Below are positions 41,698-50,958 of a stretch of 64,000 nucleotides of DNA, in pieces. A program made the position numbers and the translations under genes. The notes under the pieces were generated by a model. It was not told where the DNA came from. It worked only from the letters and a program-made list of their open reading frames with translations, and made no database searches. Source of the DNA: Pseudomonas silvicola (GTDB lineage: Bacteria > Pseudomonadota > Gammaproteobacteria > Pseudomonadales > Pseudomonadaceae); NCBI RefSeq assembly GCF_026651855.1, contig NZ_CP093280.1:1466001-1530000 (forward strand), in the 5' to 3' direction. Positions within the stretch are counted from its first letter, which is position 1. Every line of letters begins with the position of its first letter.

Positions 41698-41931
41698 CTA
41701 GGAAAGGGCCCACCTAAATCCAGGATTCGCCTTACATACGGTTTCAGTCAGTTCAAATAGGCTTCGTTCTTCTTTGAGATCGAGGCCTATTATGTTTGCG
41801 CCAAGAAAAAGTGGCCGGTATAAAATTTTATACGTGCCGCTTCCTTGAGTAGGAGCCTGACGATTGGAAGCCATTCGGTTCAGCAGGTGCTGGGGTACGT
41901 GAGGTTCGCATTCGCGAGCACAACGGTGCAT
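41698..41931 (-). CDS. Doubtful small reading frame in an AT-rich intergenic stretch
   Basis: The 367-bp gap 41687-42053 between the Pmp3-type gene and the S9 peptidase is more AT-rich than its surroundings. It holds one 77-codon frame on the minus strand with no ribosome-binding site, no recognisable domain and no start close to its best-looking part (residues about 34-77, YKILYRPLFLGANIIGLDL). The segment could be a decayed fragment of an acquired gene. A 16-bp palindrome lies within it. I do not claim that it is expressed. Confidence 0.25.
   Translation of the reverse strand: MHRCARECEPHVPQHLLNRMASNRQAPTQGSGTYKILYRPLFLGANIIGLDLKEERSLFELTETVCKANPGFRWALS
41818..41833. repeat. Perfect AT-rich 16-bp palindrome
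   Basis: GTATAAAATTTTATAC, fully self-complementary, in the AT-rich gap between the Pmp3-type gene and the S9 peptidase. It could be an operator or a remnant of acquired DNA; no adjacent gene explains it. Confidence 0.4.
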
Positions 41932-42053
41932 TTCGAGTCATGTACGTCGCGAAATTTGCCGGTGCCATTTACGTTCTGCATTGCTTTCAGAAGAGATCGC
42001 CTCGCCTGTTTTCGCCTTGCCTTGCCTTCGCTGGAATACATTTCATACAGACC

Positions 42054-43889
42054 CTAGGCTTCGATCACCCGTCTGTAAAACCCCCATTCCTGTTCCAGGG
42101 CATGCGCCAGGTTCGCCGCCTGGCGGAAGCCATGGCGTTCTTCAGGGTAGAAGTGCGCTTCAGCCGCAAGGCCGTTGTCGTGCAGGGCCTTGAGCATGTC
42201 GCGGGTTTGCCGGGGGACCACCACGGCATCCAGTTCGCCCTGGAAGAAGATGACCGGGGCCTTGATGTTGCTGGCGTGAAACAGCGGCGTACGCTCGCGA
42301 TAGCGAGCTTCGTCACGTTGCGGGTCGCCGATCAGCCAGTCCAGGTAGTCGCCTTCGAACTTGTGGGTGGCCTTGGCCAGGGCCAGCGGGTCGCTGACGC
42401 CATACAGGCTGGCGCCTGCGCGGAACACATCGTGGAACGCCAGCGCGCACAGGGTGGTGTAGCCACCGGCGCTGCCGCCGCGGATGAACGCCTGGTCTGG
42501 ATTGATCAGGCCGCGATCCGCCAGGTGGCTGACCACTGCGCAGGCGTCTTCCACGTCGGCTTCACCCCAACGCAGGTGCAGGGCCTGGCGGTAAGCACGG
42601 CCGTGGCTGCTGCTGCCACGGTAGTTGAGGTCGGCCACGGCGAAGCCGCGCTGGGCCCAGTACTGGATGCGCGGGTCGAATACCGGATAGCAGGCCGACG
42701 TCGGGCCGCCGTGGATGAACACTACCAGGGGTGGCTGGCTATCGCCGTTCATGGCCGGGTAGAAGAAACCGTGGGCATGGCCGTCGCCACTGGCATAGCG
42801 CAGCGGTTGCGGGCGGCTGACCTGGTCGGCGGGCAATGGCAGCACGCCACCGGCCAGGATACGTGCCTGGTGGCTGTGCCGGTCGATGGCAACCACGGCA
42901 GGCGGGGAGGTGGCCGAAGCTGCAATGGCATAAAGGCGGTTGTCATCCAGTGCCAGGCTGCGGAAACGGGTGTATTCACCGCTGTAGTCCTCGACCTTGC
43001 CGTCACGCGCGCAAATGCCCAGCCGCGCAAAACCATCGTCGAACCAGGTGGCCACGAAGTGCCCGTCGGGAAGTGGCAGCCAGGTACACGCACCCAGTTG
43101 CCACGGGGCGCCGGCATGGTCGGCGGGCTGCGCAGGCAACGCAGCCCAGCCGTGGTCCGTCTCGGCCCACGGTTGCCAGTAGCCATCGAGGTCAGACAGG
43201 CAGTGCAACCGCCCCTGGGTGTCGAAGCGCGGCTGTTGCAGTGACTGCTCAGCGTCACTGTTCAGCTGGAGCGGGGTGCTCCATTCGCCAGGCGCCAGCC
43301 GCCGGGCGGTCAGCAGGCGGGTGCTCGTCCAGGGTTGATGAGGCCGGCTCCATTCGATCCAGGCCAGGCGCTGGCCATCGTCGCTCAGCGTCGGGGAAGC
43401 GTAGAAATCGGCGCCTTCGGCCAGCACCTGGCGCTTGCCATCAGCCAAGGCGATGCTGACCAGGCGGTGCACTACCTGCTCGGGTTCGTGACTTTCTTCC
43501 ACAGCCAGGACACGCTCACCGGCCGGCTGCACATCGCCGTAGCGGTATTGGCCTACCGTCAGCGGGCGCGGGGCAGTGCCGTCGGTTGCCTGAGCGTAGA
43601 GCTGCTGGTCGCTTTCATTGACGAACACCAACCCGTCACCTACCAGGCAAAATGACCCACCACCGTATTCATACACGCGGCTGCGTACGCTGAAACCGTC
43701 GGGCGTCAGGCAGCGGGCCTGGCCGGCGTGCCAGTGCCAGATACGGCAGGCGGCGTCCTGGGGGCGGAATTCGTTCCAGAACAGGCCGGCGGGCCCGACT
43801 TTCAGTTCGGCGAAATCGGTACCGGCGGCCACGGCCTGGGCGGCGCTGAACAGGTCAGGCTTTTGCGATGATTCTCGAGTTTCGTTCAT
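42054..43889 (-). CDS. S9 prolyl-oligopeptidase-family peptidase of the PQQ cluster
   Basis: A 611-residue serine peptidase with an N-terminal beta-propeller (residues about 40-340) and a C-terminal alpha/beta-hydrolase domain. The nucleophile is in [11 protein letters not shown], the oxyanion loop is VFIHGGPTS, and the His is in the final EERHGFRQ. It starts inside the end of pqqE (35-bp overlap), so it is part of the pqq operon; homologues have been called PqqM or PqqG. It may help trim the PqqA precursor, which is not established. The upstream codons to 44003 lie inside pqqE and are excluded. Confidence 0.87.
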   Translation of the reverse strand: MNETRESSQKPDLFSAAQAVAAGTDFAELKVGPAGLFWNEFRPQDAACRIWHWHAGQARCLTPDGFSVRSRVYEYGGGSFCLVGDGLVFVNESDQQLYAQATDGTAPRPLTVGQYRYGDVQPAGERVLAVEESHEPEQVVHRLVSIALADGKRQVLAEGADFYASPTLSDDGQRLAWIEWSRPHQPWTSTRLLTARRLAPGEWSTPLQLNSDAEQSLQQPRFDTQGRLHCLSDLDGYWQPWAETDHGWAALPAQPADHAGAPWQLGACTWLPLPDGHFVATWFDDGFARLGICARDGKVEDYSGEYTRFRSLALDDNRLYAIAASATSPPAVVAIDRHSHQARILAGGVLPLPADQVSRPQPLRYASGDGHAHGFFYPAMNGDSQPPLVVFIHGGPTSACYPVFDPRIQYWAQRGFAVADLNYRGSSSHGRAYRQALHLRWGEADVEDACAVVSHLADRGLINPDQAFIRGGSAGGYTTLCALAFHDVFRAGASLYGVSDPLALAKATHKFEGDYLDWLIGDPQRDEARYRERTPLFHASNIKAPVIFFQGELDAVVVPRQTRDMLKALHDNGLAAEAHFYPEERHGFRQAANLAHALEQEWGFYRRVIEA

Positions 43890-45015
43890 TTCGGAAGGCC
43901 AGTTGTTCGATCGTCTGAGTGGCAGTCTCGGATTCTTCCCGCGCCTTGAGAATGATCCCATGGTCCGCGGATTTGCTGCACACAGGGTCGGCATTACTGG
44001 CATCGCCGGTCAGCATGAATGCCTGGCAACGACAGCCACCGAAGTCCTTTTCTTTCTCGTCGCAGGAGCGGCACGGCTCGGGCATCCAGTCATAGCCGCG
44101 GAAGCGGTTGAAACCGAACGACTCGTACCAGATGTGCTGCATGCTGTGCTCACGCACATTGGGAAACTGGATCGGCATTTGTCGGGCGCCGTGGCAGGGC
44201 AACGCGGTGCCGTCCGGGGTCACCGTGAGGAAGATGCTGCCCCAGCCGTTCATGCAGGCCTTGGGGCGCTCCTCGTAGTAATCCGGGGTGACGAAGATCA
44301 GTTTGCAGGGGTTACCTTCGGCCGCCAGCTTTTCCCGGTATTCATTGGTGATGCGTTCGGCCCGCACCAGCTGTTCCTTGGTGGGCAGCAAGCCCAGCCG
44401 GTTGAGTTCGGCCCAGCCGTAGAACTGGCAGGTAGCGAGCTCGACGAAGTCGGCTTCCAGGGCAATGCACAGCTCGATGATGCGGTCGATCTTGTCGATG
44501 TTGTGCCGGTGGGTAACGAAGTTCAGCACCATGGGGTAGCCATGGGCTTTCACGGCGCGGGCCATCTCAAGTTTCTGCTTGAAGGCTTTTTTCGAACCCG
44601 CCAGCAGGTTGTTCACCTGCTCGTCGCTGGCCTGGAAGCTGATCTGGATATGGTCCAGGCCCGCGGTCTTGAAGTCGGCGATCTTCTGTTCGGTCAGGCC
44701 GATGCCGGAGGTGATCAGGTTGGTGTAGAACCCCAGTTGCCGCGCCTCGTGGATCAGCTCTGCAAGGTCCTGGCGCACCAGCGGTTCGCCGCCGGAGAAA
44801 CCGATCTGCGCAGCGCCCATTTCCCGGGCTTCACGAAATACCTTGAACCATTGCTCGGTCGTCAGCTCCTTGCCCTGGGCCGCGAAGTCCAGGGGGTTGG
44901 AGCAGTACGGGCACTGCAACGGGCAGCGGTAGGTCAGCTCGGCCAGCAGCCACAGGGGCAAGCCGACCGCGGGCTTGGCCGGCAGCTCAGGCAAGTTCGA
45001 TCCAGTGCTCTGCAC
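43855..45015 (-). CDS. pqqE: PqqA peptide cyclase PqqE (radical SAM)
   Basis: A 386-residue radical-SAM/SPASM enzyme. The SAM cluster motif is [11 protein letters not shown], followed by [13 protein letters not shown]; the C-terminal SPASM cysteines are in [26 protein letters not shown]. It forms the Glu-Tyr carbon-carbon bond in PqqA, with PqqD as chaperone. The start is taken as GTG at 45015, with GGAGG about 7 bp upstream, overlapping the end of pqqD by 29 bp; a longer frame to 45117 is entirely within pqqD. Length agrees with the family (about 380). Confidence 0.95.
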   Translation of the reverse strand: MQSTGSNLPELPAKPAVGLPLWLLAELTYRCPLQCPYCSNPLDFAAQGKELTTEQWFKVFREAREMGAAQIGFSGGEPLVRQDLAELIHEARQLGFYTNLITSGIGLTEQKIADFKTAGLDHIQISFQASDEQVNNLLAGSKKAFKQKLEMARAVKAHGYPMVLNFVTHRHNIDKIDRIIELCIALEADFVELATCQFYGWAELNRLGLLPTKEQLVRAERITNEYREKLAAEGNPCKLIFVTPDYYEERPKACMNGWGSIFLTVTPDGTALPCHGARQMPIQFPNVREHSMQHIWYESFGFNRFRGYDWMPEPCRSCDEKEKDFGGCRCQAFMLTGDASNADPVCSKSADHGIILKAREESETATQTIEQLAFRNERNSRIIAKA

Positions 45016-45262
45016 GAGCGACCTCCATGAATTGCTCGATGTCGGCACCGAGCTCGGGTACGCCGGGGAACTGCTTGTCCAGCTCGGCGATGATGGCGGC
45101 GACACTGCGCTGGCCATCGATCAGACCGCCAATGGCGCTGGCGCTGTCGTTGAGCTTGATCATCCCTTCAGGATAGAGCAGTACGTGGCCTTTCTGCGCC
45201 GGTTCGTATTGGAAGCGATAGCCGGGGCGCCAGGTCGGGGTTTTGCTGCGGTCGAAACTCAT
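44987..45262 (-). CDS. pqqD: PqqA-binding chaperone PqqD
   Basis: A 91-residue protein with the RiPP-recognition-element fold (winged helix). It holds the PqqA peptide for PqqE. Family residues seen are [24 protein letters not shown] and a C-terminal helix [15 protein letters not shown]. The ATG at 45262 overlaps the pqqC stop as ATGA. Fusion of pqqD with pqqC or pqqE occurs elsewhere, but here the genes are separate. Confidence 0.95.
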   Translation of the reverse strand: MSFDRSKTPTWRPGYRFQYEPAQKGHVLLYPEGMIKLNDSASAIGGLIDGQRSVAAIIAELDKQFPGVPELGADIEQFMEVARAEHWIELA

Positions 45263-46014
45263 AAGGCTATCCCCTTGTGCCAGACACGCTGGTCGGTAAC
45301 GCTGTGATAGGGCGGGCGGTTCAGTTCGTACGCCATGGTCATGGCATCGAGCATGGTCCACAGAATGTCCAGTTTGAACTGCAGAATTTCCAGCATGCGC
45401 TGCTGGCCTTCAGCCGTGGTGTAGTGTTGCAGCGTGATGGCCAGGCCATGCTCCACATCACGACGGGCCTGGCCCAGGCGGGTGCGGAAGTATTCGTAGC
45501 CGGCCGGGTCGATCCACGGGTAGTGCTGCGGCCAGCTGTCCAGGCGCGACTGGTGGATCTGTGGCGCGAACAGCTCGGTCAGCGAGCTGCTGGCCGCTTC
45601 CTGCCAACTGGCACGGCGAGCGAAGTTGACGTAGGCGTCCACGGCAAAGCGCACGCCAGGCAACACCAGTTCCTGAGAGCGCAACTGGTCGGGATCCAGG
45701 CCCACGGCCTGGCCCAGGCGCAACCAGGCTTCGATACCGCCGTCTTCACCCGGGGCGCCGTCGTGGTCCAGCAGACGCTGAATCCACTCGCGGCGTACCT
45801 CGCGGTCCGGGCAATTGGCCAGGATCGCCGCATCCTTCATGGGGATGTTGACCTGATAGTAGAACCGGTTGGCCACCCAGCCCTGGATCTGCTCGCGGGT
45901 GGCGCGGCCTTCGTACATCGCCACGTGGTACGGGTGGTAGATGTGGTAATAGGCGCCCTTGGCCCGCAGGGCCTGCTCGAATTCGGCGGGGGACATTGCC
46001 TTGGTGTCAGTCAT
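45259..46014 (-). CDS. pqqC: Pyrroloquinoline-quinone synthase PqqC
   Basis: A 251-residue cofactor-less oxidase of the heme-oxygenase-like fold that closes the ring and performs the eight-electron oxidation giving PQQ. Conserved segments: [36 protein letters not shown] and [20 protein letters not shown]. The ATG at 46014 follows GGAG at 7-bp spacing; a GTG two codons earlier is the alternative. It sits between pqqB and pqqD in the usual order. Confidence 0.96.
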   Translation of the reverse strand: MTDTKAMSPAEFEQALRAKGAYYHIYHPYHVAMYEGRATREQIQGWVANRFYYQVNIPMKDAAILANCPDREVRREWIQRLLDHDGAPGEDGGIEAWLRLGQAVGLDPDQLRSQELVLPGVRFAVDAYVNFARRASWQEAASSSLTELFAPQIHQSRLDSWPQHYPWIDPAGYEYFRTRLGQARRDVEHGLAITLQHYTTAEGQQRMLEILQFKLDILWTMLDAMTMAYELNRPPYHSVTDQRVWHKGIAL

Positions 46015-46024
46015 GCTCACACTC

Positions 46025-46936
46025 CTACAGCTCGATACTCATGCCGTCGTAGGCCACTTCGACGCCACGACGGACCACTTCGGCGCGCTCGGGCGAGTCT
46101 TCGTCGAGGATCGGGTTGGTGTTGTTGATGTGGATCAGCACCTTGCGCGGCTTGCTCAAGCCGTCCAGCACCTCCAGCATGCCGCCGGGGCCGTTCTGGC
46201 ACAGGTGGCCCATTTCGCGGCCAGTACGGGTACCGACGCCACGGCGTTGCATTTCGTCGTCATCCCACAGCGTGCCGTCCACCAGCAGGCAGTCGGCGTC
46301 GGCCATGTGGCCCAGCAGGGTGTCATCCACCTGGCCCAGGCCGGGGGCATAGAACAGTTTGCCGCCGGTGCGCAGGTCCTCGACCCTCAGGCCCAGGTTA
46401 TCGCCCGGGTGCGGGTCGAAGCGGTGCGGGGAATAGGGTGGCGCGGCGCTGCGCAGCGGGAACGGGGTGAAGCGCAGGTTCGGGCAGGCCGGGACGGTGA
46501 AGCTGCCCTCCAGCTCGATGCGGTTCCATTGCAGGCCGCCGTTCCAGTGGCTGAGCATGTTGAACAGCGGGAAGCCGGTGGTCAGGTCCTGGTGGACCAT
46601 GTCGGTGCACCATACCTGATGCGGGCAGCCTTCGCGCAGGCTGAGCAGGCCGGTGGTGTGGTCGATCTGGCTGTCCAGCAGGACAATGGCGCTGATACCG
46701 GTGTCCCGCAGGGCCCGGGCCGGCTGCATGGGCGCGAAGCCTTGCAGCTGCGCGCGGATGTCCGGCGAGGCATTGCACAACACCCAGTTCACACCGTCGT
46801 CGGACAGCGCGATGGACGACTGGGTGCGCGCCCTGGCGTTCAGGGTGCCGTCGCGGTAGCCCTTGCAGTTGACGCAGTTGCAGTTCCACTGCGGGAAACC
46901 GCCACCGGCGGCGGAGCCTAGAATCTGGATGTACAT
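46025..46936 (-). CDS. pqqB: PQQ biosynthesis hydroxylase PqqB
   Basis: A 303-residue metallo-beta-lactamase-fold protein. It starts [19 protein letters not shown], as do all family members, and has the CxCxxC zinc site [19 protein letters not shown] and HINNTNPIL. PqqB is now viewed as an iron-dependent hydroxylase acting on the Glu-Tyr diamino-acid intermediate. It lies about 70 bp downstream of pqqA, behind a terminator-like hairpin. Confidence 0.96.
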   Translation of the reverse strand: MYIQILGSAAGGGFPQWNCNCVNCKGYRDGTLNARARTQSSIALSDDGVNWVLCNASPDIRAQLQGFAPMQPARALRDTGISAIVLLDSQIDHTTGLLSLREGCPHQVWCTDMVHQDLTTGFPLFNMLSHWNGGLQWNRIELEGSFTVPACPNLRFTPFPLRSAAPPYSPHRFDPHPGDNLGLRVEDLRTGGKLFYAPGLGQVDDTLLGHMADADCLLVDGTLWDDDEMQRRGVGTRTGREMGHLCQNGPGGMLEVLDGLSKPRKVLIHINNTNPILDEDSPERAEVVRRGVEVAYDGMSIEL

Positions 46937-46960
46937 GGCAGGCCTGTGTCTGACTTCAAA

Positions 46961-46988
46961 AATAAAAACGCCCCGGCTGACCGAGGCG
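46961..46988 (-). terminator. Attenuator-like terminator between pqqA and pqqB
   Basis: On the minus strand CGCCTCGG - TCAG - CCGGGGCG followed by TTTTTATTTTT. An 8-bp stem (one G-U pair) with a strong T-tract, 17 bp past the pqqA stop. It should make short pqqA messages much more abundant than the full operon transcript. Confidence 0.85.
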
Positions 46989-47005
46989 CTGTACTGCGAT
47001 AAAAA

Positions 47006-47077
47006 TCAACGGCTGGCGAAGTACATGGTGACTTCAAAGCCGATGCGCAGGTCGGTGTAAGCAGGTTTGGTCCACAT
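47006..47077 (-). CDS. pqqA: PQQ precursor peptide PqqA
   Basis: A 23-residue peptide [20 protein letters not shown] plus ASR. It contains the invariant Glu-Val-Thr-Met-Tyr core (Glu15 and Tyr19), whose two residues become the PQQ skeleton. An AAGGAG site lies 8 bp before the ATG. It heads the pqqABCDE genes. It is too short for ordinary gene finding but certain from sequence and context. Confidence 0.97.
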   Translation of the reverse strand: MWTKPAYTDLRIGFEVTMYFASR

Positions 47078-47129
47078 AGGATGACTCCTTCTGGGTGATG
47101 GATGGAAGTGGTGCCCTTACAACACATCA

Positions 47130-47153
47130 GAACCACCTCCGGGGGAGATGTTC
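47130..47153 (-). promoter_or_regulatory. Leader hairpin upstream of pqqA
   Basis: On the minus strand GAACATCTCCCCCGGAGGTG and GTTC form a 10-bp stem with one bulge and a C-rich loop, 52 bp before the pqqA ATG. It contains a CGGAGG word. It may shape pqqA mRNA stability or translation. A weak -10 box (TAAGAT, 47171-47176 reversed) lies just upstream. Confidence 0.4.
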
Positions 47154-47249
47154 GCAATGCTTAGGGCACTATCTTACTAAATTCCAGTGTACTGAAACGT
47201 TAAATTGCACTCGCCAGGCTGAGAAAGCTCGTTACAGCCTGCGTAATGA

Positions 47250-49703
47250 TCATTGCGCCACTTGCCAGTCGCTGTCCACCGCAGGCCCGTTGGCCAGGCA
47301 CAACCAGCCAGCTTGAGCCTCCAGCAACTGTTGGGCCGCGCCGAGCAGCGTGTCGGTGCGCAGGCGGCCGAAGGCCTTGCGTAACTGGTCAATGAAATCG
47401 GACGAATGGCCCCCCAGCCGCGCTTGCCACAGGCTGTCCGCCGCGAGGCCCAGCTCCATGTCGGCCAGGCTGGTACGCGCGGCCAGGTCACGGCACTCGT
47501 TGGCCAGCGCAGGGCCCGAGCAGGCGCGTATCAACCCGGGCAATGTGCGCAGGAAGGCCTGCAGATGGTCGAGGATATCGGCCATGGACGTGCTGGGCGA
47601 TTGCACGCCGAACAGCAGCCCGGAACGCCCGGCTACCTGACGAAAGCCGCTGAACACCGCGTAGCCCAGTTGCAACTCCACCCGCATGCGCTGGTAAAAC
47701 GCCGCCTGGCTGAGTTGGGCCAGCATTTGCCATGCGGCCTGGTCGATGATCTGGTCGCCCGCCGTGGGGCAGAACAGCAGCAGGGCCTGTTCATTGGAGT
47801 CGGTGGCTACCTGGCTCCAGGTGCGGCCGTGCAAAGGCAGGGGGGGCTGCCACAGGCCGGTGTCCGCGCGCCCCGGCATCTTCAGCAGTACCGTGTTCAG
47901 GGCTTCATTCACGTTCGGGCTCAGGCCCAGCGTCAGCCCATCCCAACGTGCTTCGCTCCACAAGCGCTGCAGCATGGCCGGTTGCAGGTGTTCAGCGCGG
48001 CCGCGCTGCGGTGTCTGGTAGTAGCCCAGGCTGTGTTCGGGCAGACGCTGCAGCAGTTCGCGAATGGGGATAAGTGCTGGGGGGGCATTGAGCTGCCCGG
48101 CTTGGCGCCATACGTCGGGGGTGGGTTGAGTGAGGTTTTCCAGCGCCTGCTCTACCAGCGCGGGCAGTGGCTCCTGCACGCCGCACAGGCGCAGTTGCCA
48201 GTGGTCACCCAGGCTGCTGAAGGTCAGCTGGACCCCGGCCTGGCTGGCTTCCTCGCGCAGTTTCAGCAGGTTGTGCTCCAGCAACCGCCACAGCGCCGCG
48301 CGCTGCGCTGACTTCACCCGCCAGCGCAGGTACACACAGCCCTCATGGCTCGCCGGCTGCTGACTGTCGATGCTGTCCAGGCAGGCAGGCCGTGCCACGG
48401 GCTGCGCGGGGCGGCGGCTGGGGCGAAGAAAGCGATTGCGCTGGGGCAGACGCCATTTCACCCCGGTGTCGCTGCGCACAGCGGCCAGTGGGTCATGCAG
48501 GATGGTGTCGCCGCGCAATTGACCCAGAATGGCCCTCAGCGCGGTCAGCGCTTCAGGTTCGAGCGCCAACGCGCTGCCTTTGCCAAAGTGTTCACTGTCG
48601 TGGCGCGCCAACTGCAGGGCCGTGCTGACCAGTTGGCGGCGCTGGCGCAACAGTTGGTATTCCTCGCGCAGCCCCTGCCAGTCGTCGTGTGACTGAAAGA
48701 AATCCAGCCAGTCCAGGCACAGCTCGGCGATCAGGCGCCGAGGCTGCTGCCCGGTGGCCGTGAGCTTGAACTCGATGTTGACGACCACCTGGCCATCGAA
48801 CTGGTACAACGGCGCAAGGCTGGCGGCTTCCACCCACTCCCGTCGTTGCAGTTCGGCCAGCAGGCCACCGGGTTGCGGTGAGGCCAGCCAAGTAGCCAGA
48901 AAATCCACGGCCGCGGCGCTGTCGCCGGGTATGTCCTGGCAAGCGAACACCAGGTTCAGGCGGGTTTCATCCTCCGGCGGTAGTGGCTGCCAGGGGGTAT
49001 CGAGCAGTGGCGGGCAGGGCGCGCGCAGCTGTGGTTCGCCCTGGCGCAACTGGCTGCCGGCCTTGCTGGCCAGTGCTCGCAGCTCCTCCAGCGGTTGGGG
49101 GCCTGCCAGGTTCAGGGTCATCTGCCCGGTATGGTAGAAACCCTGGTAGAAGGCTTGCAAATGCTGCTGGAACGCCTGGCGCGGTACCGGCAGGCTGTAG
49201 CGGTTGCCGGCGTGGAAGGCCCGCAGCGGGTGAGTGGCCGACAAGGGGGCGGTCAGCCATTGCTGGTGGCGGGCTTGGGGGTCGCGCGACCAGGCGATGA
49301 ACTCGGCATGCAGTACTTCCCGTTCGCGCAATTGGTACTCGCGGTCCAGGCGCGGCTGGGCGAGCATTTCGCATAGCCGCTCCAGGGCGCCAGGGAATGA
49401 CTCCACGGGCAGTTCGCAGAAGAAATCAGTGGTGCGTTCGCGGGTGCTGGCGTTCAGTTGCCCGCCGTGGCGCTGGACGAACGGCATCAGCGCCTGTTCG
49501 TCGTGGTAGCGCGCGGTGCCGAGGAAGAACAGGTGCTCCAGAAAGTGCGCCAGCCCTGGCCAGGCCGGGTCCACATCATGGCTGCCGGCGGCGACGCGCA
49601 GGGCAGCGGCGGCGCGTTTGAGGCGCGGATCGTGACGCAACTGCACCCGCAGGCCGTTTTCCAGCACCAGCGAGGCGAATTCGGGGGGCGCTACATCCTG
49701 CAT
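47250..49703 (-). CDS. pqqF: PqqF, insulinase-family (M16) peptidase
   Basis: An 817-residue zinc peptidase. The inverted zinc motif HFLEHLFFLG (HxxEH) is at about residues 52-61, with the distal Glu probably in RTTDFFCELP or the next helix. It contains four M16-type domains, the C-terminal ones degenerate as usual. PqqF with PqqG cleaves PqqA to release the modified Glu-Tyr unit. It is on the same strand as pqqA, about 170 bp upstream, and could share or precede its promoter. The divergence of its C-terminal half from other insulinases is normal for PqqF. Confidence 0.93.
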   Translation of the reverse strand: MQDVAPPEFASLVLENGLRVQLRHDPRLKRAAAALRVAAGSHDVDPAWPGLAHFLEHLFFLGTARYHDEQALMPFVQRHGGQLNASTRERTTDFFCELPVESFPGALERLCEMLAQPRLDREYQLREREVLHAEFIAWSRDPQARHQQWLTAPLSATHPLRAFHAGNRYSLPVPRQAFQQHLQAFYQGFYHTGQMTLNLAGPQPLEELRALASKAGSQLRQGEPQLRAPCPPLLDTPWQPLPPEDETRLNLVFACQDIPGDSAAAVDFLATWLASPQPGGLLAELQRREWVEAASLAPLYQFDGQVVVNIEFKLTATGQQPRRLIAELCLDWLDFFQSHDDWQGLREEYQLLRQRRQLVSTALQLARHDSEHFGKGSALALEPEALTALRAILGQLRGDTILHDPLAAVRSDTGVKWRLPQRNRFLRPSRRPAQPVARPACLDSIDSQQPASHEGCVYLRWRVKSAQRAALWRLLEHNLLKLREEASQAGVQLTFSSLGDHWQLRLCGVQEPLPALVEQALENLTQPTPDVWRQAGQLNAPPALIPIRELLQRLPEHSLGYYQTPQRGRAEHLQPAMLQRLWSEARWDGLTLGLSPNVNEALNTVLLKMPGRADTGLWQPPLPLHGRTWSQVATDSNEQALLLFCPTAGDQIIDQAAWQMLAQLSQAAFYQRMRVELQLGYAVFSGFRQVAGRSGLLFGVQSPSTSMADILDHLQAFLRTLPGLIRACSGPALANECRDLAARTSLADMELGLAADSLWQARLGGHSSDFIDQLRKAFGRLRTDTLLGAAQQLLEAQAGWLCLANGPAVDSDWQVAQ

Positions 49704-49766
49704 GACGGTTCCGTTGGCAAAGCGATATCAGGCTAATGCTAGCGGATCTTTGGCCGGGCATAACGC

Positions 49767-49799
49767 AAAAAAGCCCGCCGGACGGCCGGCGGGCTTTTT
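49767..49799 (-). terminator. Strong terminator ending the exopolysaccharide operon
   Basis: AAAAAGCCCGCCGG / CCGGCGGGCTTTTT, a 14-bp stem with a short loop and T-runs on both sides. It lies 27 bp past the wza-like stop and before pqqF, and isolates the two operons. Confidence 0.93.
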
Positions 49800-49825
49800 C
49801 TGGGGTAGCGGCTGCTGGTTGCCAA

Positions 49826-50905
49826 TCAGTTGTGGTTGAAGGCCGCGGTGGTGCCTACGACGGTTGCAGACGGCAGCAACTGGCTGATGAAACGGTTCCA
49901 GCGGGTGATGTTCGCTGGTCCCACGAAGACTACGTCGGAGGTGCGCAGGTCGAACTGGCGGGCCAGCAGGAACGCCGTGGGTTTCTTGGCGTTCAGGTAG
50001 AACACTGTGGCCGGCTGGCCATTACCGTCCTGGGCGCCGCGGATCACGTAGATAGCCTCGGCATTGGCGGTTTCCTGGCTGATGCCGCCGGCGTTGCCCA
50101 GCGCTTCCATCAGGTTGAACGTACTGGTGCCGTAGTTCATGACCTGCGGTTTCTGTACTTCGCCCAGCACGTAGATCTTGTTGGCGTGGTCGTTGCCCAG
50201 GTGCAGTTGGTCGCCATCCTTCAGGTAGATTTCGTTGAGCCGGGAGTTGGTGCGGTTGAGGGTGTCGATGTCCATGACGTATTCATGGCCATCGCGTTTG
50301 AGTATCAGGTTGGCCAGGTTGGCATCCGAAGACTCGCCCCCCGCGCGGCTGATGGCGTCCACCAGGTTCAGCGGGATGTTGGTCAGCGACTGCGGGCCGG
50401 GATTTTTCACCGCCCCGGAGATGATGACCTTCTGGCTGTCATATTTCTGGATATTCACGTCCACCTGGGCGCCGGTCAGGTACTGCCCCAGGGCCTTCTG
50501 CAGGTTGGCGCGAAACTCCGGCACGGTCAGGCCACCGGCCTTGATCGAGTTGATGTAGGGGTAGTACAGCGTGCCATCCAGGCGCACTACCCGGGCGCTG
50601 GCCTCTACCTGGGTCTGGGCGCTCGGCGAGTTGAGCTCGGCGTGTTCCCACACGGTGATGATCAGGTTGTCGCCCGGGCCGATGCGGTAATCACCGGGCC
50701 GGTACCCCGTCAGGGTGGCGGGTACAGGCTGAGCCTGGTAAATGACTTTCTGCTGGCTGACGCTGGTGGACGTGATGGGCACCACGGTCACCGGCCCGGT
50801 GTCCTTGTCTTGCACATCGTCAGGGGTCATGTGTTGCCCGGGCGCGAATGCGCAGCCCTGGACCAATGCAGTGATGAGCAGTACACCGAGTAACGATCGC
50901 TTCAT
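49826..50905 (-). CDS. Polysaccharide export lipoprotein, Wza-like
   Basis: A 359-residue outer-membrane lipoprotein. The signal ends in a lipobox (ITALVQGC, lipidated Cys at about residue 17). A Poly_export domain follows (YRIGPGDNLIITVWEH), then two SLBB-type domains (VIISGAVKNPGPQ, IYVLGEVQKPQVM) and a C-terminal amphipathic segment (ITRWNRFISQLLPSA) that could form the Wza alpha-helical pore. It exports the polymer made by this cluster. The ATG at 50905 begins the signal peptide; upstream codons to 50962 are rejected. It is the last gene before the terminator. Confidence 0.92.
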   Translation of the reverse strand: MKRSLLGVLLITALVQGCAFAPGQHMTPDDVQDKDTGPVTVVPITSTSVSQQKVIYQAQPVPATLTGYRPGDYRIGPGDNLIITVWEHAELNSPSAQTQVEASARVVRLDGTLYYPYINSIKAGGLTVPEFRANLQKALGQYLTGAQVDVNIQKYDSQKVIISGAVKNPGPQSLTNIPLNLVDAISRAGGESSDANLANLILKRDGHEYVMDIDTLNRTNSRLNEIYLKDGDQLHLGNDHANKIYVLGEVQKPQVMNYGTSTFNLMEALGNAGGISQETANAEAIYVIRGAQDGNGQPATVFYLNAKKPTAFLLARQFDLRTSDVVFVGPANITRWNRFISQLLPSATVVGTTAAFNHN

Positions 50906-50958
50906 GGCAAAGTCTTCCTTGGAGAAAGCAGTTTTCTCCATCGATGGGTCTTGTAGGA

